In this document: positions 38,501-48,431 of the stretch, piece by piece
How positions within the stretch are numbered: the first letter of the stretch is position 1
How the letters are laid out: each line of letters opens with the position of its first letter
Assembly: GCA_030849465.1 (NCBI GenBank)
Contig: JARVLF010000006.1
Span: 744,001 to 808,000, forward strand
Reading direction: 5' to 3'
DNA: 64,000 nt
Source of the DNA: Moesziomyces globuligerus
Lineage: Eukaryota; Basidiomycota; Ustilaginomycetes; Ustilaginales; Ustilaginaceae
Translations under genes and position numbers: made by a program
Notes under the pieces: generated by a model
What the model saw: the letters and a program-made list of their open reading frames with translations, nothing else
Database searches by the model: none
What the model was told of the DNA's origin: nothing

Positions 38501-41104
38501 ATGATGCACGACCTTCCCACGCCAGCCCCGTCGTCGGATCCTCCGATGCCGGGCTCGTCGCCGGTCAAGGGCGCCAGGCAGGACAAGCCGCTGATGGCTG
38601 CCAAGGCCGCGGCTGCCGCTGCTGCAGCGCGACCTTTCACGCCGCTCGACCTGAACATTGTCGGCGCACGCGTCAAGGCTTTCCAGGAGACCAGAGAGAA
38701 GGCCGGCGCCACGCCTCCGCCTTCCTCGCCTCCCGCCTCATCCATCTTCCTCTCGTCGCCCGTCGCTCAGCCGCAACAGCAGGCACTTGGCTTCTCGCCC
38801 GTCAAGCAACAGCGCGCGTTTCCTGCACGAGCCCCGGCTCCTCGCAGCAGCATTAGCCAGGCCATCTCGCCAAGCTCCGACGAGCGCGTCCAGGAGCTCG
38901 GAAGCCAGGTCCTCGGTCTGGTCCCGAACACGGAGCTCGACTCGGCGATCGAAGGGGTGCCCAACCTGCTCTTTGGCAGCAAGAGCGTGAGCCTGGTCAT
39001 CGGCCGATCCAAGCCCTCGGGTGAGCCTCACAACCTCTCGCAGCCGTCGCCCACGGCTGATCTGCCGGCCTCGATGCAGGGCCTCGGCGCCAAGAAGATC
39101 CTACGAGTCAACCTTCCCAACGACGCGCGTCACGTCTCGCGCGTGCATGCGATCGTCGAATGGATCCCTTTCGTCGCGCGGCCAGCTCCGACCAGGAAGG
39201 GCGTCTCGAGCTTCACTGCAAAGGGATCGCCCGTCGCCGCTCGCCTTGCCTCGCAGAGTGCGGGCGGTTCGAACGGAACTTTCATCGTTCGCATCGTCGG
39301 TCAGAACGGCCTGATCGTCGAGGGCAAGCGACGCCGCGAGGGCCAGGTGCTGCGCCTCACTCCCGGCAAGACAATCATCGACTTCTTCGGCGTCAAGTGC
39401 CGCTTCGAACACATCCCTGCCAGTAACGAAGGCCCCGCCTCGCCCGTCAAGTCGTCGCAGGCCCGCGTGCAAGAATGGACACAGAGAATCACGTCGCCCG
39501 TCAAGAAGGGTGCGGCCACCGCGCAGATCGACACGCCGGCGTCGGAGCGGGTCCCGGCCAGCTCGCCACCCGCTAGCTCGCCACCACAGATGCTCGTCTT
39601 GCTGTCGCCCAGCAAGCGCGCCGCCAACCACGGTCGTGCTGCTGCCACACTGGATGAGGATGATGACCAGGAGCCTGACGACGTCGGCAGCTCGCCCACG
39701 CCCGCCCTCCGTCGCGGTGGTGGGCTCGTTGCCGGACCGCTCAACATCCAGCAGGTCCGAGCGGGAGACAGCGACGACGAGATGATGGGCAACGGCAGGG
39801 GACTGTTGGACGACGATGAGGATGACGAAGATGACGAGAGCGACGACGAGGACTACGTTCCTGCCGAGTTCGAGCCCAAGGCCAAGCCTGTATCGAGCCC
39901 GCGCAAGGCGGTCGCTGTTGCTCCAGTTGACGACGACAGCAGCTCGCTCTCGGATTCCGACTCGGGCATTGTGGATGAGCAACTCGGCGAGGGAGCGTTG
40001 GCAACCCAGCCGACCGGTGCATCGACGCAGACCTCACGCAAGCGTACTCCTACGAGCGAGGGAAGCGCCTCGAAGCCGGCGGTGGCTGGTGATCTCACAG
40101 AATCGCAGGCCAAGATGCCTCCTCCGGCGGCGACTGTGGCTGCTGTGCGCAACGCGGCGCGGAGGTCGGCCAGCAACAGCCCCGCGCCTTCATCGCCGCT
40201 GTTGGGCTCGTCGGTTCAGGAGCTGCAGACGCTCGCGCGCAACTGCGTGCGCCAACTCGCGCCGACGTACGATCTGCCCGGCCTGTTGGCGGGAGCGATC
40301 GTCTTCCACCGCACGGCGACGATCAGTGCATCGGAGGCGGTGCGATCGGTGCTCACCACCACGCCTGGGCTGATGAAGGGCGAGGCGGGCGAGCACTCGG
40401 TGGCGTTCAGCCCGTCGAAGCGCAAGCTGCCCGGCGCGGCGACTTTGCAGCAGGGCTGCATCGTCGAGGGCTGGCCGACGCAAAGCGAGACCAACGAGCG
40501 CTGGACATCCATCGCCAGGAAAGCGTGGCGCGAACACCTCGAGGTGGTGCTGCAGTCGTCGCCCATGTTCGGCGTGATCCAGCGGCTGGGCAAGGACGCA
40601 TCCGGCAACCCGCTCGAGTGCTGGTACCACTACGACAAGGAGAACGACCCGGACAAGGAGCGCGCCGAGAACCTCGGCGTCTTCGCCAAGCCCATGCGCA
40701 AGGCGCTCAAGGGTCAGAAACCCATCTTCTGGAAGCGCAGCGGCTACGCCTCGCACCAGCAGGAACAGGCTCCGGAACCCAAGGTCTGGGCTGCCGAGGC
40801 CATCACTTCGGCATCGTCTTCGGCCATTCCGGCTGACCAGGAGTCGATCGACATTGCAAGCGCCCCCTTGCCTTCGTCATCGGTGGCAAACAACCGCAAG
40901 AGGAAGGCCTCAGCGGCGCAATCGCCGGCGGAGACGCAGACCGCAGGAGCAGGAGCAGGCGGGGATGACGAGGAGAGGCGGCGCGAGAAGCTCCGCGTCA
41001 AGATTGCTCGTAGCGGACTATGGGACGAGACACAGCCCGAAGAGAAGGAGGCCCCCACGTGGGACCGCAAGGGCGACCAGGATTATCGGAAGGGCCGCAA
41101 GTAA
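38501..41104 (+). CDS. FHA-domain nuclear protein (Tos4/Plm2-like architecture)
   Basis: An 867-residue protein starting MMHDLPTP in the context GCCAACATG. An FHA phosphothreonine-binding fold lies at about residues 156-305: SLVIGRSKP for the conserved Gly-Arg, HVSRVHAIVEW for the Ser/Arg-His core, and GSNGTFI for the Asn loop. About 80 residues are inserted between the first and second motifs. The middle is disordered with acidic runs (DDDEDDEDDESDDEDY-type) and SP sites. A second conserved block at about 647-747 (WREHLEVVLQSSPMFGVIQR, ECWYHYDKENDPDKERAENL, PIFWKRSGY) resembles the C-terminal region of fungal FHA proteins near Tos4. Those act in checkpoint-linked transcription. Exact orthology is uncertain. 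Confidence 0.82.
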   Translation: MMHDLPTPAPSSDPPMPGSSPVKGARQDKPLMAAKAAAAAAAARPFTPLDLNIVGARVKAFQETREKAGATPPPSSPPASSIFLSSPVAQPQQQALGFSPVKQQRAFPARAPAPRSSISQAISPSSDERVQELGSQVLGLVPNTELDSAIEGVPNLLFGSKSVSLVIGRSKPSGEPHNLSQPSPTADLPASMQGLGAKKILRVNLPNDARHVSRVHAIVEWIPFVARPAPTRKGVSSFTAKGSPVAARLASQSAGGSNGTFIVRIVGQNGLIVEGKRRREGQVLRLTPGKTIIDFFGVKCRFEHIPASNEGPASPVKSSQARVQEWTQRITSPVKKGAATAQIDTPASERVPASSPPASSPPQMLVLLSPSKRAANHGRAAATLDEDDDQEPDDVGSSPTPALRRGGGLVAGPLNIQQVRAGDSDDEMMGNGRGLLDDDEDDEDDESDDEDYVPAEFEPKAKPVSSPRKAVAVAPVDDDSSSLSDSDSGIVDEQLGEGALATQPTGASTQTSRKRTPTSEGSASKPAVAGDLTESQAKMPPPAATVAAVRNAARRSASNSPAPSSPLLGSSVQELQTLARNCVRQLAPTYDLPGLLAGAIVFHRTATISASEAVRSVLTTTPGLMKGEAGEHSVAFSPSKRKLPGAATLQQGCIVEGWPTQSETNERWTSIARKAWREHLEVVLQSSPMFGVIQRLGKDASGNPLECWYHYDKENDPDKERAENLGVFAKPMRKALKGQKPIFWKRSGYASHQQEQAPEPKVWAAEAITSASSSAIPADQESIDIASAPLPSSSVANNRKRKASAAQSPAETQTAGAGAGGDDEERRREKLRVKIARSGLWDETQPEEKEAPTWDRKGDQDYRKGRK

Positions 41105-42398
41105 TCTCGGCATCCTTAGAGGCCGAAAGTTAGCTTACGATCCCGTTCCCGTGTTGTGACCGATTGCCGTTCCTTGCCCGTAATCAGATCTGCCCATTCT
41201 TTCCCATACAAACGTTGGATGCGAGTTCAGAAGCTTGTTCAGCGTGGCTCGCGAAGCCAACTTAAGGTTCAGAGGGGGTCGGTCGGGCAAACGTAAGTCG
41301 GGGTCGGAATCGGCGCAGTTGGTTCGAAATCGGGCGGCCTCTGTGGACTTGGATGTGAGCCCTGTATCGCAGGCCACATCGATGCGGAACACAGCCGCAC
41401 CTTGACCAGTTGGTTAGACACTGTCATGGATAGACAACCCCGACGAGAAACCATAATTCCGAACGGAGCATTTTCGACGTTTCGGGATCGGGGTTTCTGC
41501 GCTTCTTGGGGCGCGTTCGACTGATGCTCGGCGCGGGACTTGGTGTGTTCTTCTGCAGGCTTTTGGAGGTTCGTCATCGCGCTTCTTGGACCCCGACTCG
41601 CCAGATTCTCCCTCGCGTACGGAGCCTGGCCCCTAACGACCCTCTTCGACGTCCGCGATGCAATTCGCGGCACTTCAACATCATTCAGGATCGACCATGA
41701 GCTCATAGTGTCGTCAAGATCTGCTCAGGCTTGCTTTGTGAGGAACGATGAAAGGCATCGGTTCAGATGAGCCGGGGCCGCGTTTTTGGCGAAGCCACAG
41801 GGGCGGGCTCATGCAAAGAAGATCTTGCTTTGCCGCGTGGAGGCAAAAGTGGAATCTGGTTTCTGCTTTTTTGGGGCTTAGGGCGCGGGGTCGCAACGTT
41901 GTGATTATGTGTTCAGCCCGATGCGTTGTGGCGCGGTTCACACTTTGTCGGGGAAAAACAAAGCCAAGCCTGTGAGTGGTACACAGTAATTTATTATTTA
42001 TTTTTACCCTTCAAAACAGCAAACACCGAAGTGCCATCCCGATCCCGAAAGGGATGCCACCAAAAAAGGAGCAGGCTCGGACGCTGCTCGTTGCTACAGT
42101 AGCCATCCTCCGCTCCACCCTCACCTTGCCGCTCGCTCGCCTTCGGTATCGGCATCTGAGCTTACATTCTTGGCGTCACCGGTGTACGCTCGCCACATAA
42201 GGCTCATGACCTGCACGCGCTGAGACCTGCTTCATCTTACTCTGACTCGCGGTCGCCGAGGTCGGCTGGTCCTCATTTACCTATAAGCTGGACCCTCCCC
42301 TCCTTCCATCCTGCCACCACCAGCATTGTTCCATCGATCTCATGCGCATCGTCCGTACAACCTTTCGTTGATACGGGCGCGCCGAATCTTTGCCCGTC
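41105..42398. promoter_or_regulatory. Upstream region of the BOR1-like gene
   Basis: 1294 bp between two plus-strand genes. It contains an AT-rich block at about 41987-42010 (TTTATTATTTATTTTT) and a TATA-like CTATAAG at 42281-42287, about 115 bp before the ATG. No gene or tRNA could be supported. Confidence 0.4.
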
Positions 42399-45116
42399 AT
42401 GAACGCCATCGATCCAGGATCCGTCCCGGCTCTGCGGGCCGTGCAAGCTCAGCGAGCCTCAGGCAGCTCCGGCACCAGCACCGCACGGAGCTCGCACGAC
42501 GCCGACTCTGTCACGGCTGGATCTTCATCGCATAACGTTTCGAGCAATGGACTGACCAGTCGCAAGATTGCGGCGAAAGCATCATCCCAGAGCGGCAACT
42601 CTCCAAACGCGGAGAAACAGCGTCGAAAGCGCAAGGATCCCACCGCCTATCCGCTGTTCCCTGGCGACAAGCCGTGGTCGCAAAGGTCTTGGGCGTACGA
42701 GCTGCGTCCGTTCCGTGGCATGTGGTACGATCTGCGCCGCCGCAAGCCGTTCCTGGCGAGCGATTGGACCGAGGGACTCGAGCCCAAGAACTGGTGGACG
42801 CTCGTCAACAGCATCATCCGCATGTACTTCATCAACCTCATGCCCGCTCTCGCGTATATCCTCGACATGAACTACCGCACCGGCGGCTCGTACGGCGTCA
42901 ACGAAGTCATCCTCGCCTCGGCTCTGGCCGCCATCGTTTTCCCCATCTTCTCGGTCCAGCCGCTGACGTTTGTCGGCGTCACGGGTCTGATCAACCTGGT
43001 CAACTACACGCAGTACAACATCTTTGTCGGATACTACGGCTTTGACAACATGAACTACCTCCGCATCCAGGCCTGGTCGCTCATCTGGGCCGCCGCCTTC
43101 CACTTTATCGTCGCCATCTTCAACGTGTGCGACTTCACCCGCTTCATCACCGACATGACCTCGGAGACGTTCGGCTTCTACGTAGGCGTCATCTACATCC
43201 AAAAGGGCATCGAACTGCTGATCGAGGAGTTCGAGCCGCTGCCCCTCGACAATGCCACCGGATGGCTCTCGGTCACCATCGCCATCCTCTTCACCGTCTC
43301 GGTCTACCTCGTGGCCAAGGTGGGCAATACCTCGTATCTACCCTTCCGCGCGCGCAACTTTGTGGCCGGCTATGCCTTTGCCGCGGGTTGCATCTTCTGG
43401 ACCGGATTCAGCCACTTCCCCAAGAACTCGCTCAAGCTCGTCCCCGTAGAGCGATTGCCGATCACCAAAGCCTTCTTCCCTACGCTTGACCGCCCGTGGT
43501 TCATCGACTTTTGGAACATCGAGCTCAAGTACGTCTTTGTCGGAGCGCCGCTCGGCTTCCTTATCATGCTGCTGTTCTACTTCGACCACAACGTCAGCAG
43601 TGTCATGGCGCAAGCGAGGAATTACCCCGTGAGGAAGCCAGCGGGCTTCCATTGGGATTTCTTCCTGCTCGGTATCACCACTCTGGTCTCGGGATTCCTG
43701 GGACTGCCCGCGCCGAACGGTCTAGTTCCTCAAGCGCCGGTGCACACAGAGACGCTCTCGGTCTACCAGCAGGTCGAGAAGCCCGAAGTGGACAAGCGCA
43801 TCGCGCGCGAGACGCTGTCCAAGCGCAAGACCAAGATGCGCACCGTCAAGCAGCAGCACATTGTCAATGCGCGCGTCGTCGAGGGCCGCATCTCGCACCT
43901 GGTCATCGGCCTGCTTACGCTCGGCACCATGACCAGGCCGCTGCTCGTCGTACTCGGCACCATGCCCCGCGCCGTGTTCGCGGGCATCTTTATCCTCGTC
44001 GGATGGGCATCGATCGAACGCAACAGCATCACCATGCGCACGCTCGCCATCTTCCGCGACCGCCGCCTGGCTCCCGCCGACGAGCCGCTCAACACGGTCC
44101 GCCGGAGCAAGATCGCCCTCTTCGTCGGCATTCAGTGGGTCTTTGCTGCCATGACCATCGCCATCTCGGCGACGATCGCAGGCATCGGATTCCCCGTCAT
44201 CATCACCCTCCTCATCCCCGTTCGCTACTACCTCGTGCCGAGGTGGTTCAGCCCGCTGGAGCTCAAGATCCTCGATGCACCCACCGCAGATGCAGACGGC
44301 GTCCTCGCCTCGCTCGGCCACGAACCGGAGCGTGTCACCGGCCGCGGCGTCGAGATCGCGCTCGACACCAAGATCGCCGGTACCCTTTACCACAAGAAGT
44401 CGTTGGATGACGAATCGGACGATGAGGACCAGGGTCCGCGCGACGGCGAGAAATCGGCTGCCCAGTATCATGCTGATCAGGCCAAGCACAGCAGATCCCA
44501 CGACGATGAGGAGGCGCGCGGTGCTCAAGACACGGCGGACGCCGCTGAGGACGACGTAGACAGCGGCGCGCCCGAACCGAGAGAGGCTACGCGCACCGTA
44601 GCGGGAGTTGGAGGCCGCGAGACCGCCGATCCTGCCCGTACAGTTGCAGCCGCCTCCGGCGCGGGTATCATCGCTTCGGGACTCGGATCGGGCGCCGCAG
44701 CAGCGGCCGAAGACGACCGGCGCCAAGAGGCCGAGGAGCTCGCCGAGGCCGAGGATGCCGAGGAGACTGAGCAGGCTCCAGTGCAGATGCAGCAGGAGGC
44801 AGCCGCACCGACCTCGGCGACCGCTGTCGACACAGCGAGAACGGACGCAGTGCGATCCGCACCACTGGCCGTTGCGACTGGATCCGCCACTGCGGCTGAG
44901 CCCGCTGCCCCGGCCGGGTCGCGCTTCATCGAGCAAGAAGCGGAGCGCGCCTCCGAGGAGCTCAACTCGGACAGCGCATCCGAGGAGCCCGTCTTGGAGC
45001 CCAAGTCACCGCGCAAGCGACGCTTCGTCTCGGTCGAGAACCCGCCGCGCGGCGCGGGATCTCCGCCCCCGCCTGTTCAGTGGCGAGGTATGCCCGAGCT
45101 GCCTGAGAGGCAATAG
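42399..45116 (+). CDS. BOR1: SLC4-family anion (borate) transporter, Bor1-like
   Basis: A 905-residue protein from ATG at 42399 (MNAIDPGSVPAL); the frame extends only three codons further to a TTG. Residues about 90-620 form the SLC4/HCO3-transporter membrane domain with 10-14 spans. Typical stretches are RPFRGMWYDLRRRKPFLASD, FSVQPLTFVGVTGLINLVNY, ALAYILDMN, HWDFFLLGITTLVSGFLGLPAPNGLVP split by short loops, and RISHLVIGLLTLGTMTRPLL. In yeast and plants Bor1 exports borate across the plasma membrane. The N-terminus is Ser-rich. The last 260 residues form a long acidic, Ala/Glu-rich tail with no domain, longer than in S. cerevisiae Bor1 (576 aa). The tail could regulate trafficking or turnover. 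Confidence 0.93.
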   Translation: MNAIDPGSVPALRAVQAQRASGSSGTSTARSSHDADSVTAGSSSHNVSSNGLTSRKIAAKASSQSGNSPNAEKQRRKRKDPTAYPLFPGDKPWSQRSWAYELRPFRGMWYDLRRRKPFLASDWTEGLEPKNWWTLVNSIIRMYFINLMPALAYILDMNYRTGGSYGVNEVILASALAAIVFPIFSVQPLTFVGVTGLINLVNYTQYNIFVGYYGFDNMNYLRIQAWSLIWAAAFHFIVAIFNVCDFTRFITDMTSETFGFYVGVIYIQKGIELLIEEFEPLPLDNATGWLSVTIAILFTVSVYLVAKVGNTSYLPFRARNFVAGYAFAAGCIFWTGFSHFPKNSLKLVPVERLPITKAFFPTLDRPWFIDFWNIELKYVFVGAPLGFLIMLLFYFDHNVSSVMAQARNYPVRKPAGFHWDFFLLGITTLVSGFLGLPAPNGLVPQAPVHTETLSVYQQVEKPEVDKRIARETLSKRKTKMRTVKQQHIVNARVVEGRISHLVIGLLTLGTMTRPLLVVLGTMPRAVFAGIFILVGWASIERNSITMRTLAIFRDRRLAPADEPLNTVRRSKIALFVGIQWVFAAMTIAISATIAGIGFPVIITLLIPVRYYLVPRWFSPLELKILDAPTADADGVLASLGHEPERVTGRGVEIALDTKIAGTLYHKKSLDDESDDEDQGPRDGEKSAAQYHADQAKHSRSHDDEEARGAQDTADAAEDDVDSGAPEPREATRTVAGVGGRETADPARTVAAASGAGIIASGLGSGAAAAAEDDRRQEAEELAEAEDAEETEQAPVQMQQEAAAPTSATAVDTARTDAVRSAPLAVATGSATAAEPAAPAGSRFIEQEAERASEELNSDSASEEPVLEPKSPRKRRFVSVENPPRGAGSPPPPVQWRGMPELPERQ

Positions 45117-45437
45117 TAGAGACAGTGACCTCAGCATTCCGTAGATACCATGCACCTAGATCTCGATGCATTTGCAAAACACTCTTTCACGCCTCTAGTC
45201 CTCGATGTGAGGCCTCATGCAGCGTTCATCTAGCGAGCAAAGTCGTGACCGAAAGAGGGGAGCGCTGGGAGTAGAAACAGATGGAGGAAGGATCGAATCA
45301 AATCGCGGAAGTCGGGCAATTTTTTCTGGGAGCCACTTGACCCAGGCTCTTTCTTCTTCTCGCCCTTGGAGCTTCTCGCTTTCTGCTCCTGCTGAACCCG
45401 ACATTCTTTCTCGACGTCATCGCCGTTGCATCGCAGC
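45117..45437. promoter_or_regulatory. Spacer between BOR1-like gene and MEF2
   Basis: 321 bp between two plus-strand genes. TCTTTCTTCTTCTCGCCC at about 45349-45366 is a pyrimidine tract close to the MEF2 start. Nothing else was recognised. Confidence 0.4.
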
Positions 45438-48341
45438 ATGAGCCTGGCACGTCTCGGCTCGAGCAGAAGCCATGGTCTCGCATCATGTCTGCGGCTGACG
45501 TCTCTTAGATCAACGGTGGTGAGCACGGTCGCGGTACCTCGCTCCGCTCCAATCGTCTCGAACCGAATCCAGACGGCCCACCTCACATATATGACGGGTC
45601 CGGTCGGGCGCTCAACGACGCACGCACATGCACGCTGCTTCTCTGCATCTGCGCGCTACCAGGCTGCCGATGGCGGGCTACCGCATGCCGAAACGCACCC
45701 GGTCTCGGCGCTGCGCAACATCTCGATCATTGCACATATCGATGCGGGCAAGACGACACTCACGGAGCGGCTGCTGCATCTAACCGATGCGCTGGGAGCA
45801 GGAGGGGGAAACGGGAGCTCGGGAGCACTTCCGGGAGACGTCGACTCGGGCAGTACAGTGACAGATTTTCTCGAGCAGGAGCGACAGCGTGGAATCACGA
45901 TTCAGTCCGCGGCCGTAGGACCCGTGTGGTGGCCGAAGCCGTCGACCAAGGCACCGGCCAAGGGCGAAGCAAGGCCGACGGTAGGAATCACGCTGGTCGA
46001 CACGCCAGGCCACATCGACTTTGGCATCGAGGTGGAGCGTGCGCTGCGCGTGGTCGATGGTGCGGTTGTTGTGCTGGACGGCGTCGAAGGCGTCGAGTCG
46101 CAGACGGAGAACGTGTGGTCTCAAGCAGCCAGATACGACGTCAAGGCGTCGATCCTGTTCATCAACAAGCTCGATCGAATGGGCAGCTCGGTGGCGCAAT
46201 CGCTGCGCAGCGTCATCCGCTCGGGCATGCACCAGCGTCCGCTTCTGCTGCAACTGCCCATCTCGCTTCGCAGCAAGGATGAACCGGGCATCTCGGGTCT
46301 GGTGGATCTCATCGAGATGCAGATCCTGACGTTCTCAGGCAAGGCGGGCGACATTGTGACGCGCAAGCCGCTGCAGGAGTCGGACGAGATGTACGACGAG
46401 GCCCGACAGGCGCGCCATGCGGTGGTCGAGTGCCTGGCATCGCTCGACGATCAGCTGCTCGAAGAGCTCTTCAGCCTGCCTACGGGATCGAACGAAGAGC
46501 CGCATGGCAAGATGCCTGCTGCCTCGCTGCGCCAGGCGATCCGACGTCAGACGCTTGCGGGCAACGTGCTTCCCGTGCTGTGCGGCTCAGCGGCGAAGAA
46601 CGTCGGCGTCCAGCCCCTGCTCGACGCGATCGTCGACTTCCTCCCCAGCCCGGCGGACAAGCCCAGCGTGAGCGGTACTGTTGCGGCGCCGGCAGCCAAG
46701 GACGCGGCAGTGTCCGAGTTCAAAGAGGTGGCGGTCTCGCTGGCGGATAAGAGGACGACGGCGCTCGCGTTCAAGGTGGTGCACGACAAGAGACGCGGGC
46801 CGACGACGTTTGTGCGCGTCTACTCGGGGACGCTGCAGCGCTCGTCGGTGCTGTTCAACACGACGACGGGCGCGCGTGAGCGGCTGTCGCGCGTGCTCTT
46901 CCCCTTTGCCGACCAGTACGTCGAGACCGCTACGCTGCGCGCGGGCCAGATCGGTGTGATCCTCGGTCTGCGCGACACGCGCACGGGCGATACGCTCGTC
47001 GACATCTCCTCCGCCCCCGCCGCCGCCAAGCAGGCGGACAAGAGCATCGGCGTCGCAGACGCAAAGACCCTCCGCCTCAGGCGCGTGCACATCCCGCCGC
47101 CCGTGTTCAGCATGTCGCTCGAACCGGCGAGCAAGTCGGACGTCGACGCCGTGTCCGATGCCCTCAACCTGCTCATCCGCACCGATCCCTCACTCCGACT
47201 CGACGAGGGATCCGCGGCCGGTGCGGGCACCACGGGCCAGACCGTGCTCAGCGGCATGGGCGAGCTGCATCTCGAGATCGCAAAGGACCGGCTGGAGAAC
47301 GAGTTTGGCGTCAACGCCAGGATGGGTGCCGTCCGTGTGTCGTACCGCGAAACACTCGATGAAGGCAGCGGCGTGCTCGAGGCGAGCGAGGTGGTCGAAC
47401 GAGACTTGGCAGGGAAGCGCATCAAGATCGGTGCAACGATCCGAGTGAGCGCACTCCCAGAGGACGAGATGCACCGCGTCAGCGAGCCGGACGCTGCCAT
47501 ATTCGGAGGCAATATCGTCAGCATCGACCTCGCCTCGACGACCTCTAGCGAAGGCGGAAAGGAGGAGGATATCGAGGCGTACACGACCGATGCGCCTCGC
47601 TCGGGTCGCGGCAAGGGCTCAGGCAAGGCAACGGGAAGCAAGGACGAAGCGTCGGTGGCAGGACTGCCGGCTGGGGTGGATCTGGGCACGGTCGAGGCGA
47701 TGTTCAAGTCCGGCATGGTGGCCGCGCTGTCTCGCGGGCCGCTGACGTCGAACCCGCTCATGGGGTTGCGCGTGACGGTGGACAACGTGCAGATGTTCGG
47801 CGAGCTCTCGTCGTCGGCGGCGATCTCGTATGTGCTGTCGCACCTGGTGCGCAAGGTGCTGCGCACCGAGGCGCAGCACGACGCATCGACCGGCATGGTG
47901 GTGCAACCTGCGCAACCCAGGACGACGCTGATGGAGCCCATGATGACGACGCGCATGCTCGTCCCCGCCGTGCATCTGGGCAAGGTGATCAACGACATCA
48001 CCGCCGAGCAGGACGGCGTGGTGCACGACGTCGTGCACCAGTCCTCCCAACAGGACTCTGCCCACGCCGAGGAGGATGCCCAAGATGCGGTCTACATCCC
48101 CTCGAAGCAGAGCAGGTTCGAGCTCCAGTCGTCCGCCGCCGTCTCGGGTCAGGAGGATGCGGAGAAGGCAGCGGGCAAGGCCGAGATCCACGCCGTGGTG
48201 CCGCTCGCCAACCTGGTGCGCTACTCGTCCAAGCTCCGCGCGCTCACCGCGGGCAACGCCCAGTTCAACATGCAGCTCCAGGGCTTCGCCCGCGTCTCGC
48301 ACCACCGCCAGGCCGAGATCCTAGCCGACCTCGGTCGTTGA
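45438..48341 (+). CDS. MEF2: Mitochondrial elongation factor G2 / ribosome-recycling GTPase
   Basis: A 967-residue protein from ATG at 45438; upstream codons begin at TTG. The Arg/Ser-rich N-terminus (MSLARLGSSRSHGLASCLRL) is a likely mitochondrial presequence. GTPase motifs are AHIDAGKTTLTERLL near 100, the G2 loop with TVTDFLEQERQRGITIQSAA, DTPGHIDF near 187 and NKLDRMG near 242. EF-G domains II-V follow. The GDVDSGSTVTDFLEQERQRG form of the switch I region is typical of MEF2/GFM2, not MEF1. Such proteins split mitochondrial ribosomes after termination together with the recycling factor. Extra Ser/Gly-rich insertions lie near 700 and before the last 60 residues. The stop is only 90 bp from the convergent dehydratase gene. 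Confidence 0.92.
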   Translation: MSLARLGSSRSHGLASCLRLTSLRSTVVSTVAVPRSAPIVSNRIQTAHLTYMTGPVGRSTTHAHARCFSASARYQAADGGLPHAETHPVSALRNISIIAHIDAGKTTLTERLLHLTDALGAGGGNGSSGALPGDVDSGSTVTDFLEQERQRGITIQSAAVGPVWWPKPSTKAPAKGEARPTVGITLVDTPGHIDFGIEVERALRVVDGAVVVLDGVEGVESQTENVWSQAARYDVKASILFINKLDRMGSSVAQSLRSVIRSGMHQRPLLLQLPISLRSKDEPGISGLVDLIEMQILTFSGKAGDIVTRKPLQESDEMYDEARQARHAVVECLASLDDQLLEELFSLPTGSNEEPHGKMPAASLRQAIRRQTLAGNVLPVLCGSAAKNVGVQPLLDAIVDFLPSPADKPSVSGTVAAPAAKDAAVSEFKEVAVSLADKRTTALAFKVVHDKRRGPTTFVRVYSGTLQRSSVLFNTTTGARERLSRVLFPFADQYVETATLRAGQIGVILGLRDTRTGDTLVDISSAPAAAKQADKSIGVADAKTLRLRRVHIPPPVFSMSLEPASKSDVDAVSDALNLLIRTDPSLRLDEGSAAGAGTTGQTVLSGMGELHLEIAKDRLENEFGVNARMGAVRVSYRETLDEGSGVLEASEVVERDLAGKRIKIGATIRVSALPEDEMHRVSEPDAAIFGGNIVSIDLASTTSSEGGKEEDIEAYTTDAPRSGRGKGSGKATGSKDEASVAGLPAGVDLGTVEAMFKSGMVAALSRGPLTSNPLMGLRVTVDNVQMFGELSSSAAISYVLSHLVRKVLRTEAQHDASTGMVVQPAQPRTTLMEPMMTTRMLVPAVHLGKVINDITAEQDGVVHDVVHQSSQQDSAHAEEDAQDAVYIPSKQSRFELQSSAAVSGQEDAEKAAGKAEIHAVVPLANLVRYSSKLRALTAGNAQFNMQLQGFARVSHHRQAEILADLGR

Positions 48342-48431
48342 ACTCACCACCTTTGCACAGAAGCAGTGTCGAAAGTTCAATGCAGAGTCGTCATTCCACT
48401 GAGATCAAGGCGCGAGAGTGGCCAGCGTGTG

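Noticed and set aside
41405..41480. tRNA-like A-box resemblance (ACCAGTTGGTTAGACA)
   Set aside because: No matching B-box (GGTTCGANTCC) at proper distance and no acceptor stem pairing could be found.
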